This document shows, one piece after another, positions 1 through 7,690 of a stretch of DNA of 55,264 bases; the stretch's first letter is position 1; every line of letters starts with the position of its first letter. The notes under the pieces were generated by a model. It was not told where the DNA came from and did no database searches. It saw only the letters and a list, made by a program, of their open reading frames with translations. The stretch is taken from assembly GCF_020252405.1 (NCBI RefSeq), contig NZ_JADCDA010000030.1, forward strand, positions 1 to 55,264. Reading direction: 5' to 3'. The position numbers were made by a program, and so were the translations under genes. Origin of the DNA: Aestuariivirga sp. Lineage in GTDB: Bacteria > Pseudomonadota > Alphaproteobacteria > Rhizobiales > Aestuariivirgaceae.

Positions 1-81
1 ACCAGGCGGCACAAAGTCATGAACCGAAGCCGGCAAAAGCCACGCCTGATCTACTTCCCACGATCGAAATGTCTTGCTCAT
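1..81 (-). CDS. IS1182-like transposase, N-terminal fragment (runs off the left edge)
   Basis: Reading the minus strand from an ATG at 81 gives 27 codons beginning MSKTFRSWEVDQAWLLPASV before the window ends. This closely resembles the N-terminus of IS1182-type transposases, which open with a similar KTFRPWDPDQ..LLPPSV segment. Only the first residues are visible, so the catalytic DDE residues cannot be checked. An inverted repeat at 113-142, just upstream of the start, may belong to the same insertion sequence. The family assignment rests on recall of the N-terminal pattern. Confidence 0.6.
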   Translation of the reverse strand, partial: MSKTFRSWEVDQAWLLPASVHDFVPPG

Positions 82-394
82 AACCCGAGTGAATCAAATT
101 CTATCCCCGCCGTCTAGGCTGTTTTCCAGACAGGCTCCTAGAGCGACTTACGCCGTGACGAAACTTCATCACGGTTCACTACTACAACAAATTATTGCAG
201 GCGCCGGCTCGGTCGCTTGGAACACAATCATGGGGGGTTGTCCTCCCGCTACCAGTTCCCAAAGCCGTCTGGCCGAAGGCCGGGCGGCGTTTTCGGTGGC
301 GGCGCACGCTCCTTGGTTCTGCAAAACATCCGCTGAACGGAATGCCTGCTGCACCTTTGCGTCCAGCGGCCTTTGGCCGGAAAAGGGACCGTCC
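82..394. other. Intergenic stretch between the IS fragment and modA
   Basis: Apart from the inverted repeat at 113-142 I see no convincing gene here. A short hairpin at 367-379 (CGGCC, TTT loop, GGCCG) lies downstream of the modA stop, but no T-run follows it on the minus strand, so it is only a weak terminator candidate. No modB or modC coding sequence follows modA inside the window. Confidence 0.5.
113..142. repeat. Inverted repeat upstream of the left-edge transposase
   Basis: The arms TCTAGG (113-118) and CCTAGA (137-142) pair, with an inner CTGT/ACAG pairing. It lies about 30 bp upstream of the transposase start and is probably part of the insertion sequence end or its leader hairpin. 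The exact IS terminus cannot be set from one copy. Confidence 0.4.
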
Positions 395-1180
395 TTACCT
401 GGCGAGAATGACGAAACCGTGCGCCTTGAAGATGTCCAGCGCCTCGGGCGATTGCAGGAAATTGAGGAAGTCCGCCGCATCCGGGTTTTTCGAGGCCGCC
501 ACAAGCGCGGCCGGATAGATGATCTTCGGATGGGTATCTTCCGGGAAGACGCCGAGAACCTTGACCTCCTTCTCTTCGTTGGCGTCCGTCTGGTAGACGA
601 TGCCGGCCGTGGCCTCGCCGGTGGCGACGAGCTTCAGCGCGGCGCGCACATTCTCGGCCTGGGCGAGGCTGCCCTCAACCTTGTCCCACACGCCCAGCTT
701 CTCGAGCGCCGCTTTGGCGTATCTGCCGGCGGGCACGGCCTTGACGTCGGCGATGGCGAGCTTGCCGCCGTTGAGCACGCCCTTGAGGTCGAAGCCGGGG
801 GCGATGGTGACCGAGGCCTTGGAGTCGGCCGGCGCCACCAGCACCAGGGCGTTGCCCAGCAGCTTCACCTGGCTGCCGCCAACGATCAGCGTCTTGTCGG
901 CCAGATACGTCATCCAGTCGAGATCGGCGGAAATGAAAATGTCGGCGGGCGCTCCGCTTTCGATCTGCTTTGCCAGGGCAGAGCTCGCTGCGTAGCTGCT
1001 GGCGGTCTCCTTGCCTGAAGCGGATTTCCAGGCGGAACTCACCTCGTCCAGAGCATTCTTGAGGCTGGCGGCGGCGAAAACAGTCACCTTTTCGGCGGCC
1101 AAGGCTGGAAGGGGCGGAAGTGCGGCAAGAACGGCAGCCGCAGCCACGAACCCGATGGCGAATGCCCGGCGCGCGATCAT
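395..1180 (-). CDS. modA: Molybdate ABC transporter, periplasmic substrate-binding protein ModA
   Basis: This 261-residue protein starts with a Sec signal peptide (hydrophobic stretch to about residue 28, ending ALAAE). The mature part follows the ModA pattern: VTVFAAASLKNALDE near the new N-terminus, a SGAPADIFISAD segment near residue 80, and the family's usual length. It would bind molybdate or tungstate in the periplasm and hand it to ModB/ModC, but neither gene follows it in the window. The ATG at 1180 has a strong ribosome-binding site (GGAAGGAG, 1187-1194). The promoter carries a perfect Mo-box (1198-1225), so repression by molybdate-loaded ModE is expected. Confidence 0.93.
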   Translation of the reverse strand: MIARRAFAIGFVAAAAVLAALPPLPALAAEKVTVFAAASLKNALDEVSSAWKSASGKETASSYAASSALAKQIESGAPADIFISADLDWMTYLADKTLIVGGSQVKLLGNALVLVAPADSKASVTIAPGFDLKGVLNGGKLAIADVKAVPAGRYAKAALEKLGVWDKVEGSLAQAENVRAALKLVATGEATAGIVYQTDANEEKEVKVLGVFPEDTHPKIIYPAALVAASKNPDAADFLNFLQSPEALDIFKAHGFVILAR

Positions 1181-1197
1181 CTCAATCTCCTTCCAAA

Positions 1198-1242
1198 ATC
1201 GTTATATCCAGTCAGATATAACGATGGCCGGGAGGACGTCAA
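1198..1242 (-). promoter_or_regulatory. modA promoter with overlapping Mo-box (ModE operator)
   Basis: A perfect inverted repeat has 11-bp arms ATCGTTATATC (1198-1208) and GATATAACGAT (1215-1225) around a 6-bp spacer. This matches the known ModE operator pattern (CGNTATATA..TATATNNCG). On the minus strand a -35 TTGACG (1237-1242) and a -10 TATATC (1215-1220) are 16 bp apart, so the -10 hexamer lies inside one arm. Bound ModE would block RNA polymerase. The palindrome is seen directly; ModE use is inferred from the family consensus. Confidence 0.8.
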
Positions 1243-1272
1243 GCGTCAGCGGTTGTCGGCCGGCACCGCCGG

Positions 1273-1294
1273 AAAACAGAGGTCAGGCCCTCTG
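1273..1294 (-). terminator. Terminator at the end of the MarR-like regulator gene
   Basis: On the minus strand CAGAGG, a 6-base loop and CCTCTG are followed by TTTT. The stem overlaps the stop codon of the regulator at 1283-1285. It would separate the regulator transcript from modA, which fits modA having its own promoter. Confidence 0.5.
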
Positions 1295-1636
1295 GGCCGC
1301 CATCAGCTTCTGGGCTTCGCTCGACATTTTCGCATAGGTGCGGTGGGCCAGCGGAGTGAGCTGAACCTGCTTGGCGCGACCGTCCCGCGGATCGGGAAAG
1401 TACTTGATCCAGCCTGCCTTCTCCAGCTCCGACAGACGGGCATAGACGGTGGGCGCCGTGCCGAAGCCCGGTCCCTTCACGATGTCCGAGACGTTCAGCG
1501 TGCGCTGCCCGGCTTCGGCCTCGCCGATGAAACTGAGAATGCTGCGCGCCGAAATGTCGAGCTCGCCAAGCCCCGATGTTGCCTCGATCGCGCGGACCGC
1601 GCGGTTGATGCGGAATATCAGATGGCTCTTGTCCAC
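1283..1636 (-). CDS. MarR-like winged-helix transcriptional regulator
   Basis: From the GTG at 1636 this is a 117-residue protein made almost entirely of a winged helix-turn-helix domain. It shows a dimerisation helix, then LNVSDIVK, a recognition helix around TAPTVYARLSELEKAGWI and a wing with DPRDGRAKQVQLT, as in MarR-family regulators. An in-frame ATG lies at 1732, but a promoter candidate covers that codon, so I prefer the GTG. A GGGAGGG lies a rather long 12 bases upstream. It lacks the ModE molybdate-binding domain, so it is unlikely to be the repressor acting on the Mo-box. Its target is unknown; modA is the nearest candidate. Confidence 0.75.
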   Translation of the reverse strand: MDKSHLIFRINRAVRAIEATSGLGELDISARSILSFIGEAEAGQRTLNVSDIVKGPGFGTAPTVYARLSELEKAGWIKYFPDPRDGRAKQVQLTPLAHRTYAKMSSEAQKLMAAQRA

Positions 1637-1966
1637 GGTGATGTTGTCCCTCCCATGCGGGTCCTGCCGCCTGCCGCCCCGACTGTCGGTTGCCGGACTC
1701 CCTGAGACTATACCACTAAACATTGCCCGCACAATCTAGATAAGGAAATTTGGGCGGAAACTTATATTCGCTCATGCGGGGTTGTGCGCATGCCCGTTCC
1801 GGCGCGGCAATCGGGCGCCGGGGCGCGCGGGGCAGGTGCCAAAGCGGCAAGGCGCATGGCCGCCCGGAGCAGCGCCTTCGCTTGCCTCGGGGGAAGCGCT
1901 CCCCTATCACTCGGCGCCGGGAGTCACGGGCGGCGTTCCAGCACAGGTCGGGAGAAGTTCACCCTC
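1637..1966. other. Divergent intergenic region between the regulator and manC
   Basis: It holds the minus-strand promoter candidate at 1707-1734. A frame open to manC from 1784 has no family similarity before residue 62 of that reading. I see no separate gene. Confidence 0.5.
1707..1734 (-). promoter_or_regulatory. Promoter candidate for the MarR-like regulator
   Basis: On the minus strand a -10 TATAGT (1707-1712) lies 16 bp from a weak -35 TTGTGC (1729-1734). Transcription would begin near 1700, downstream of the ATG at 1732, which favours the GTG start at 1636. The -35 matches the consensus at only three positions. Confidence 0.35.
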
Positions 1967-3406
1967 ATGGTCACAGGGCAGGCTGGCGGCATCATCCACC
2001 CGGTCATTCTCTGCGGCGGGTCCGGCACGCGGCTCTGGCCGGTGTCGCGCCAGAGCTTTCCCAAGCAGTTCTCGCGGCTGGTGGGGGAGGAGAGCCTGTT
2101 CCAGGCCACGGCGCGGCGGCTGTCAGGCGAGGGCTATGCCAGTCCCGTGGTCGTCACCTCCGCCGACTTCCGCTTCGTGGTGCGCGACCAGCTGGCGGCG
2201 ATCGGCATCGCGCCCGCCGCCGTTCTGATCGAGCCATCGCCGCGCAACACCGCGCCGGCCGTGCTGGCCGCCACGCTGTGGCTGGAGCGGCAGGCGCCCG
2301 GCGCGCTGGCGCTGGTGGCCCCATCCGACCATCTCATGCCGGATCCTGCATCCTTCCGTCTCGCTGTGGCGGCGGGCGCGCGCCGCGCCGGGGACGGCGG
2401 CATCGTCACCTTCGGCATCAGGCCGCATGCGCCGGAAACGGGCTATGGCTATCTCGAACTCGCCGCCGCTGCCGATGGCGCGGAGGCCGTGCCGCTCGCG
2501 GGCTTCGTGGAGAAGCCGGACCTGGCGGCCGCGAAGGACATGCTGGCCTCCGGCCGGCATTTGTGGAACGCCGGCATCTTCCTGTTCCGCAGCGACACGA
2601 TGATCGGCGCCTTCGCCAGGCTCGCGCCGGACTTGCTGCCACCGGTGACGCGCGCCGTTGACGAGGCGGGGCCGGACCTCGCCTTCCTTCGCCTCGCGCC
2701 CGGGGCGTGGGACACGGTCCCGTCCATCTCCATCGACTACGCGATCATGGAGCGCGCCGGTGACCTGTGGGCGGTGCCTTATGGCGGCGGCTGGACCGAT
2801 CTCGGCGGCTGGGCCGCCGTCTGGAGCGAAGGCGACGCGTCCGGCGATGGCGTGGTGCAGGAAGGCGCGGTGCTGGCGATCGGCTGCCGTGACAGCCTGC
2901 TGCGCTCGGAGGACGAGACGCTGCAACTCGTCGGCATCGGCCTTGATGGCATCGTGGCGGTGGCCATGCCGGACGCCGTGCTGGTGGCGCGCAAGGCCGA
3001 TGCCCAGCGGGTGAAGGACGCGGTGGAGGCGATGAAGGAGAACAAGGTGGCGCAGGCCACCGCCTTTCGCAGCGACCGCCGCCCCTGGGGATGGTTCGAA
3101 ACCCTGGCCACCGGCGAGCGCTTCAAGGTGAAGCGCATCGTGGTGCTGCCGGGTGCCGCGCTCTCCCTGCAGTCGCACCGCTTGCGCTCCGAGCACTGGA
3201 TCGTGGTGGAGGGCACGGCACGGGTCACCGTGGGCGGCAGCGTGAGGCTCGTGAGCGAGAACCAGTCCGTCTACATCCCGCTGGGCGAGAAGCACCGGCT
3301 GGAGAATCCCGGCCAGAGCAACATGGTGCTGATCGAGGTGCAGACCGGCAGCTATTTCGGCGAGGATGACATCATCCGCTACGAAGACATCTATGCCCGC
3401 AACTAG
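1967..3406 (+). CDS. manC: Bifunctional mannose-1-phosphate guanylyltransferase / mannose-6-phosphate isomerase
   Basis: This type II bifunctional enzyme (479 residues) makes GDP-mannose from mannose-1-phosphate and GTP, and interconverts fructose-6-phosphate and mannose-6-phosphate. The N-terminal nucleotidyltransferase domain shows GGSGTRLWPVSR at residues 17-28 and the FVEKP sugar-binding motif near 180. The C-terminal cupin isomerase domain begins near residue 371 (RPWGWFETL) and has the HRLRSEHW metal-site segment near 403. The ATG at 1967 is chosen because it has a GGAGAA ribosome-binding site and homology begins there; an upstream in-frame ATG at 1784 adds no family sequence. The phosphomannomutase gene overlaps its 3' end. 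Confidence 0.93.
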   Translation: MVTGQAGGIIHPVILCGGSGTRLWPVSRQSFPKQFSRLVGEESLFQATARRLSGEGYASPVVVTSADFRFVVRDQLAAIGIAPAAVLIEPSPRNTAPAVLAATLWLERQAPGALALVAPSDHLMPDPASFRLAVAAGARRAGDGGIVTFGIRPHAPETGYGYLELAAAADGAEAVPLAGFVEKPDLAAAKDMLASGRHLWNAGIFLFRSDTMIGAFARLAPDLLPPVTRAVDEAGPDLAFLRLAPGAWDTVPSISIDYAIMERAGDLWAVPYGGGWTDLGGWAAVWSEGDASGDGVVQEGAVLAIGCRDSLLRSEDETLQLVGIGLDGIVAVAMPDAVLVARKADAQRVKDAVEAMKENKVAQATAFRSDRRPWGWFETLATGERFKVKRIVVLPGAALSLQSHRLRSEHWIVVEGTARVTVGGSVRLVSENQSVYIPLGEKHRLENPGQSNMVLIEVQTGSYFGEDDIIRYEDIYARN

Positions 3407-4829
3407 GCGCCTTGGCGATATTGCCGCGGAGGCGGGGGCTGGCTTCGGCACCAGCGGCGTGCGCGGGCCTGTCGCCAGCCTGACGCCCGGCCTGTGCCGG
3501 GCCTATGCCGAAGCCTTTCTCGCCATGCCCGCCAGTCCGCCGCGGGGCCTGCTGATCGGACACGACCTTCGCCCCAGCAGCCCGGGGATCGCGGCGGCCT
3601 GCCATGACGCCGCGCGGCGGCTCGGCATCGGCGCGATCAATGCCGGGGTGCTGCCCACGCCGGCGCTTGCATTCGCGGCGGCAAAGCTTGGCGTTCCGGC
3701 CATCATGGTGACGGGAAGCCACATTCCCTTTAACCGCAACGGCCTGAAGTTCTACCGCGCCGAAGGCGAGATCTCGAAGCAGGACGAGGGGCTGATCCTG
3801 GCCGCGGAGGCGCCCTGGCCGCTCGACGACAGTTCACCCGCGGCCCTGCCGCCCGCCGACCCCGCACCCCTGGCGCTTTATGCCGCGCGCTACCGGAGCG
3901 CCTTCGCGCCCGATGCGCTGTCCGGCCTGCGCATCGGCGTCTATGAGCATTCCTCGGCGGCGCGGGACCTGCTGCATGAGCTGTTCCGCGCACTCGGCGC
4001 CGAGACGCTGCCGCTGGCCCGCAGCGACGGTTTCGTGGCCATCGACACCGAGGCCGTGCGCGAGGAGGACAGGGCGCTTGCCCTTGCCTGGGCCGCGGCC
4101 TGCCCGCTTGACGCGATCATCACCACCGATGGCGATGCCGACCGGCCGCTGATTGCCGACGGGACGGGGCAGTGGCTGCGCGGCGACACGCTGGGCTTGC
4201 TCTCTGCCCGCGAGTTGCAGGCCGGAACGGTTGTGACCCCGGTCAACAGCACCACGGCGATCGAATCCTGCGGGCTGTTTGCCGAGGTCAGGCGCACGCG
4301 CATCGGCTCGCCCCATGTGATTGCCGGCATGCAGGGGGCGCGCCACCAGCCCGTGGTTGGGTTCGAGGCGAATGGCGGCTTTCTGCTCGGCAGCCCCGCC
4401 AGTCTGGCGGGTGGCGTGCTGGACCCGCTGCCCACGCGCGATGCGGTGCTGCCCTTGCTGTTGGCGCTGTCGGCCGCGCGCCGCCTGCAGGCGCCGCTGT
4501 CGCAGCTGCTGACGGGACTGCCGGCCCGCTTCAGCTTCAGCGGCAGGCTGCAGGACGTCGACCCCGCCGCCTGCCGGGTGCTGCTGGCCGCCGCCGATGC
4601 CTCGGTTGCCGGCATGGAAAGGCTGTTCGGCGGCATGCCTGCCGCCACCGACCGCAGCGATGGCCTGCGGGCAACACTCGCCAGCGGCGACATTCTGCAT
4701 GTCAGGCTGTCCGGCAACGCACCCGAGTTGCGCTGCTATGCCGAGGCTGCAACCGCCGCAGCGGCCGAGCGGCTGTGCAGCTCATGCCTATCGCGGCTCG
4801 CCTCCCTGCTCAGCGGCTCGCCGTCATAG
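3393..4829 (+). CDS. Phosphomannomutase / phosphoglucomutase family protein
   Basis: This alpha-D-phosphohexomutase (478 residues) would convert mannose-6-phosphate to mannose-1-phosphate, supplying the ManC encoded just upstream. Visible family signatures are FGTSGVRG near the N-terminus, the catalytic phosphoserine loop MVTGSHIPFNRNG near residue 106, and the metal loop DGDADRP near 246. The serine loop reads TGSHIP rather than the more common TASHNP. The ATG at 3393 overlaps manC by 14 bp and fits the FGTSG spacing; an in-frame ATG at 3366 is less likely. The TAG stop at 4827-4829 lies at the edge of a palindromic repeat. Confidence 0.9.
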   Translation: MPATRRLGDIAAEAGAGFGTSGVRGPVASLTPGLCRAYAEAFLAMPASPPRGLLIGHDLRPSSPGIAAACHDAARRLGIGAINAGVLPTPALAFAAAKLGVPAIMVTGSHIPFNRNGLKFYRAEGEISKQDEGLILAAEAPWPLDDSSPAALPPADPAPLALYAARYRSAFAPDALSGLRIGVYEHSSAARDLLHELFRALGAETLPLARSDGFVAIDTEAVREEDRALALAWAAACPLDAIITTDGDADRPLIADGTGQWLRGDTLGLLSARELQAGTVVTPVNSTTAIESCGLFAEVRRTRIGSPHVIAGMQGARHQPVVGFEANGGFLLGSPASLAGGVLDPLPTRDAVLPLLLALSAARRLQAPLSQLLTGLPARFSFSGRLQDVDPAACRVLLAAADASVAGMERLFGGMPAATDRSDGLRATLASGDILHVRLSGNAPELRCYAEAATAAAAERLCSSCLSRLASLLSGSPS

Positions 4830-4934
4830 AGCATGGTCCGCAAAAGTGGAACCGCTTTTGCGAAAAGATCATGCTCAAATTTTTGATCTGGCGCATGTTC
4901 CGTTCAGGTGGTTCCGCCTGAACGGAACATGCGC
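4829..4934. repeat. Palindromic mosaic repeat, modules A and B
   Basis: Module A (4829-4876) is an imperfect palindrome built on GCAAAAGTGG..CGCTTTTGC, with outer arms GAGCATG and CATGCTC. Module B (4891-4934) is a hairpin with perfect 18-bp arms (from GCGCATGTTCCGTTCAGG) and an 8-base loop. Related copies occur at 7055, 8495, 12439 and 38759. It sits between convergent genes and could also act as a bidirectional terminator. Similar intergenic repeats are widespread in Hyphomicrobiales. Confidence 0.85.
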
Positions 4935-4941
4935 GGGCGCC

Positions 4942-6756
4942 TTACCGGAAGACCGCGGCCACGGCGGCCCGGGCGTGCACCGCCCCCGAGGCGCTGACGG
5001 CCAGCGACACGCCGGCTGGCCGGACCTGGGGCGTCCCCGAGGCGCTTCCCGCGGTAATCGATATCTGCATGGTGGCGCCGGAGCGCAAGCCGCTGTTGTC
5101 CACCACCGTCAGGCGGGCCGTGTAGAGGCCGGGATCCGAATAGGTCTTGGTAAGGGTCCGCAGCGCGCCGGTATTATCCGCCGTGCCGTCGCCGAAATCC
5201 CAGTAGAAGGACCGGACGGCGCCGTCCTTGTCAGTCGATTTGCTGGCATCGAAGCGAATGGCGGCGGGCGCGATGCCGTAGGTGGCGCTGGCGGCGAGCA
5301 CCGCATTGGGCGGCGCGCCGGCCGCGGCGGCATAGCGGGCGGTAAGGCGGAAATTGCCGACCGACCCATAGTCGGAATAGCCGGTGGCCGCCGGGTCGCC
5401 CTGGCCCGTGCCGCGCACAGCGATGAAATATTGGCCTTTCGCCGGAAGCTGGAAGCTCAGTGCGGCGCCAAGAGTGTTCTGTGGACTGGCGGTGGCGAGC
5501 ACCTCGCCCGCGGCGTTGAGCAGCGAGAGCGCGAGATCGGCGTTGCCGGAGCGGGTGGCCGGGGCAAGCGTTGCGCTGAACGCGCCGGCATTGGCCGTGA
5601 TCGCGAACATGTCCACGTCGCCGGCGCGCCCGATGACGCCATCCTGCATGTCGCCGCTGAAGGGCGCCGCGGCATAGACGGTGTCGCCATGGTCATCCGC
5701 CCGCAGCGGCAGGCCGAAGCTCTGCGCCACCGCGAAGTCGTCTTCCCTGTTGTTGGCGCCGGCGTATTCGCCCCTGCTGAACTGGACGAGCGGCTTGTAA
5801 TAGCCCACGCCCATGATCGGGGCCCAGGCTGTCAGCGGATCGGCGCCCTGGCCGCTGTAATAGGCCGCGCTGGCCGTGCCATCGTGGCTCAGGCCCATGT
5901 TGTGGCCGGCCTCGTGCGAGATGGCTTCCGCCACCGACTTCTCGTCGCCCTTGCCCAGCATGTTGTGGAACACCAGCGCGGGCTTGAACTTTTCCGTCGT
6001 GCTGTTGAACACGCCGACATAGGCGATGCCGCCGCAGGTGCAGGCGTAGACTCCGGCGTTGTTGGTGATCAGCACGGTTGTGCCGAACACGGTGTCGGCG
6101 CTGTTGCTGCGCGCCAGCCGGTCGGCCGGTGGCGCTTCCGTCGTCACGTCGACGTCGAAGGGCGCATAGTCCTCGGCGACCCGTTGCCAGATGTACTGGA
6201 TGCGCTGAAGTTCCGCCGCGGAGAAGGCGGTGCTCACCACCCCGTCGATGTCGAATGGCTTGGCGGTGATGGGCTTCCCGGTGGTGTTCCAGGCCGTGCC
6301 AGTCAGGGTCGCGCCATCGAAGTCGAGATAGATCGTGCGGTTGGAGCCAGGCTTCGAGTGGAGCCGGAAGGTCTGGGCGGGGGGCGACAGCTGGCCATCG
6401 GCGACGCCGCGTTGCGTGCCCGGCGTCACGGCCTGCAGCGGCGCTGCAAGGTCCTCGACAACGAACATGCGGCCCTCGGCGTCGAGGCGGACGCTACGGT
6501 CCGTCAGCAGCAGGTCGCGCAGCTGACCGGCGGATTTGCCATACCAGCCTGCCACCTCCGGCAGGCGGGCTCCGAGGCGGTCGACCGCGGTTCTGCCCGA
6601 GACCTGCTGTTCGGCGAATTTGAGGACGGGGAAGCCGGGGCGCAGCCGCTCGCCCTGGGTGTTCTGCGCTTCAGCGCCCGCGGCGGCGGCGAACAGCGCG
6701 CCCGCCGCCAGCGTTGCCGTCAACAGGCGCCTGGCGCGCCCAATCCTTATGAACAT
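4942..6756 (-). CDS. Secreted zinc metalloprotease-like protein with PKD domain
   Basis: This 604-residue exported protein starts with a signal peptide ending near GAEAQ (about residue 30). The metzincin zinc motif HEAGHNMGLSHD lies near residues 279-290, followed by a probable Met-turn APIMGVGYY near 312-318. A beta-rich segment resembling a bacterial pre-peptidase C-terminal domain follows. Near residues 495-580 is a PKD domain with YWDFGDG and a closing LTVVDNSG. The start at 6756 has a GGAG site five bases upstream. The glutamate and three histidines needed for catalysis are present, so activity is likely. The substrate is unknown. Confidence 0.82.
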   Translation of the reverse strand: MFIRIGRARRLLTATLAAGALFAAAAGAEAQNTQGERLRPGFPVLKFAEQQVSGRTAVDRLGARLPEVAGWYGKSAGQLRDLLLTDRSVRLDAEGRMFVVEDLAAPLQAVTPGTQRGVADGQLSPPAQTFRLHSKPGSNRTIYLDFDGATLTGTAWNTTGKPITAKPFDIDGVVSTAFSAAELQRIQYIWQRVAEDYAPFDVDVTTEAPPADRLARSNSADTVFGTTVLITNNAGVYACTCGGIAYVGVFNSTTEKFKPALVFHNMLGKGDEKSVAEAISHEAGHNMGLSHDGTASAAYYSGQGADPLTAWAPIMGVGYYKPLVQFSRGEYAGANNREDDFAVAQSFGLPLRADDHGDTVYAAAPFSGDMQDGVIGRAGDVDMFAITANAGAFSATLAPATRSGNADLALSLLNAAGEVLATASPQNTLGAALSFQLPAKGQYFIAVRGTGQGDPAATGYSDYGSVGNFRLTARYAAAAGAPPNAVLAASATYGIAPAAIRFDASKSTDKDGAVRSFYWDFGDGTADNTGALRTLTKTYSDPGLYTARLTVVDNSGLRSGATMQISITAGSASGTPQVRPAGVSLAVSASGAVHARAAVAAVFR

Positions 6757-7221
6757 GTTGGCTCCAGCCTTTCCTCACGAACAGCTTCCGCACCCGGAGG
6801 GCTGCCGCAATCTGCGTTACATCACGGAGTCCGCATGGATGAAATGCCGCCGGGTTGCCTGCCCCGCCGCATTCCGGGAAAACTTATCCGCGGAGTTCCG
6901 CGCTTACATATGACAGGCATTTTCGCGCCGAAAAGCGCAAGCCGGAACCACGGTTATTGCGGCCCGTTCGGATTCGATAAGAGTTGAATGAGCGCGCAAA
7001 CCGCGTGAACCGGGTTCCAGCGCTGATGCGCTGAAAACTTGTGCGGCGCGGTCAGCGCATGTTCCGGTCAGGTGGAATCACCTGGTCAGACATACGCCAT
7101 ATAATTTGATTGAGCATGATCTTGCCGCAAAAGTGAGTTCCACTTTTGCGGATCGTGATCTATCTCTTTGTTTGGTCGCATTTTCGACGGTCAACCGGTG
7201 TCCACTTGACCTGAAAATGCT
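6757..7221. other. Intergenic region mostly made of repeats
   Basis: 6757-7054 holds no gene I can support and should contain the promoter of the metalloprotease gene. From 7055 onward the sequence is repeat modules B, A and C, the last reaching the stop codon of the ArsR-type regulator. Confidence 0.6.
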
Positions 7222-7224
7222 CTA
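7055..7224. repeat. Palindromic mosaic repeat, modules B, A and C
   Basis: A degenerate module B (7055-7098), a module A (7112-7160) and a module C (7164-7224) are joined in a row. Module C is 61 bp and differs from the copy at 36483-36543 at only a few positions. Its last three bases, CTA, are the stop codon of the regulator gene on the minus strand. Confidence 0.85.
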
Positions 7225-7578
7225 TGCGCGGCTGCGCGGCATGGGGCGGTTCTCGCCACCCAGCATGTCATGCAGGGTGGAGATCAGGCGCGAGGCATCC
7301 TCGCTGGCGATCGAATAGAATATGCTGCGGCCCTCGCGCCGCGTGCTCACCAGCCCGGCACGGCGAAGGCGCGCCAGTTGCTGGGACACGGCTGCCTGCG
7401 GCATGCCCATCAGTTCCTCGATCTTGGAGACCGGCTTTTCGCCGTCGCACAGCAGGCACAGGATCAGCAGCCGCGCCTCGTGCGACAGCGATTTGAGGAT
7501 GGCGGTGGCGCGGGGGACCTTGGCCAGCACGAGCTTGCGCTCCTTGCCGGTAACTCTAGCCAAATCGAGGATGCTCAT
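7222..7578 (-). CDS. ArsR-family winged-helix regulator
   Basis: This 118-residue protein has the ArsR/SmtB fold order: helices to LSHEARLLILCLL, a helix-turn-helix with MGMPQAAVSQQLARLRRAGL and a wing TRREGRSIFYSI. It most resembles the BigR/SqrR branch. Cys41 and Cys44 are present, but the second distal cysteine used by BigR and SqrR for disulfide sensing is missing, so redox sensing of that type is doubtful. Its stop codon is the end of repeat module C, so the last residues (PMPRSRA) may have changed when the repeat arrived. No obvious target is adjacent. Confidence 0.85.
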   Translation of the reverse strand: MSILDLARVTGKERKLVLAKVPRATAILKSLSHEARLLILCLLCDGEKPVSKIEELMGMPQAAVSQQLARLRRAGLVSTRREGRSIFYSIASEDASRLISTLHDMLGGENRPMPRSRA

Positions 7579-7690
7579 ATTCTTTCACACACTGGTTGAA
7601 CACGTTGGCCGGGGGCGGCATGGTTGCCGCCCAGGCAATTGCAAGGGCAGGGATCGGGCCAAGCGGCGGTTCCGCCCGGTTTCGATTCGG

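Noticed and set aside
367..379. Hairpin as modA terminator
   Set aside because: Only 5-bp arms and no T-run on the minus strand.
74..1018. Long plus-strand open frame antisense to modA
   Set aside because: No domain, antisense to a clear ModA protein; open only because of high GC content.
1283..1636. Regulator as ModE, acting on the Mo-box
   Set aside because: It has a MarR-like helix-turn-helix and no molybdate-binding domain.
2123..3451. 442-codon minus-strand frame opposite manC
   Set aside because: His/Arg/Gly-rich shadow translation with no recognisable domain.
4597..6987. 796-codon plus-strand frame across the metalloprotease gene
   Set aside because: Antisense to a protein with an intact zinc site; composition is that of a shadow frame.
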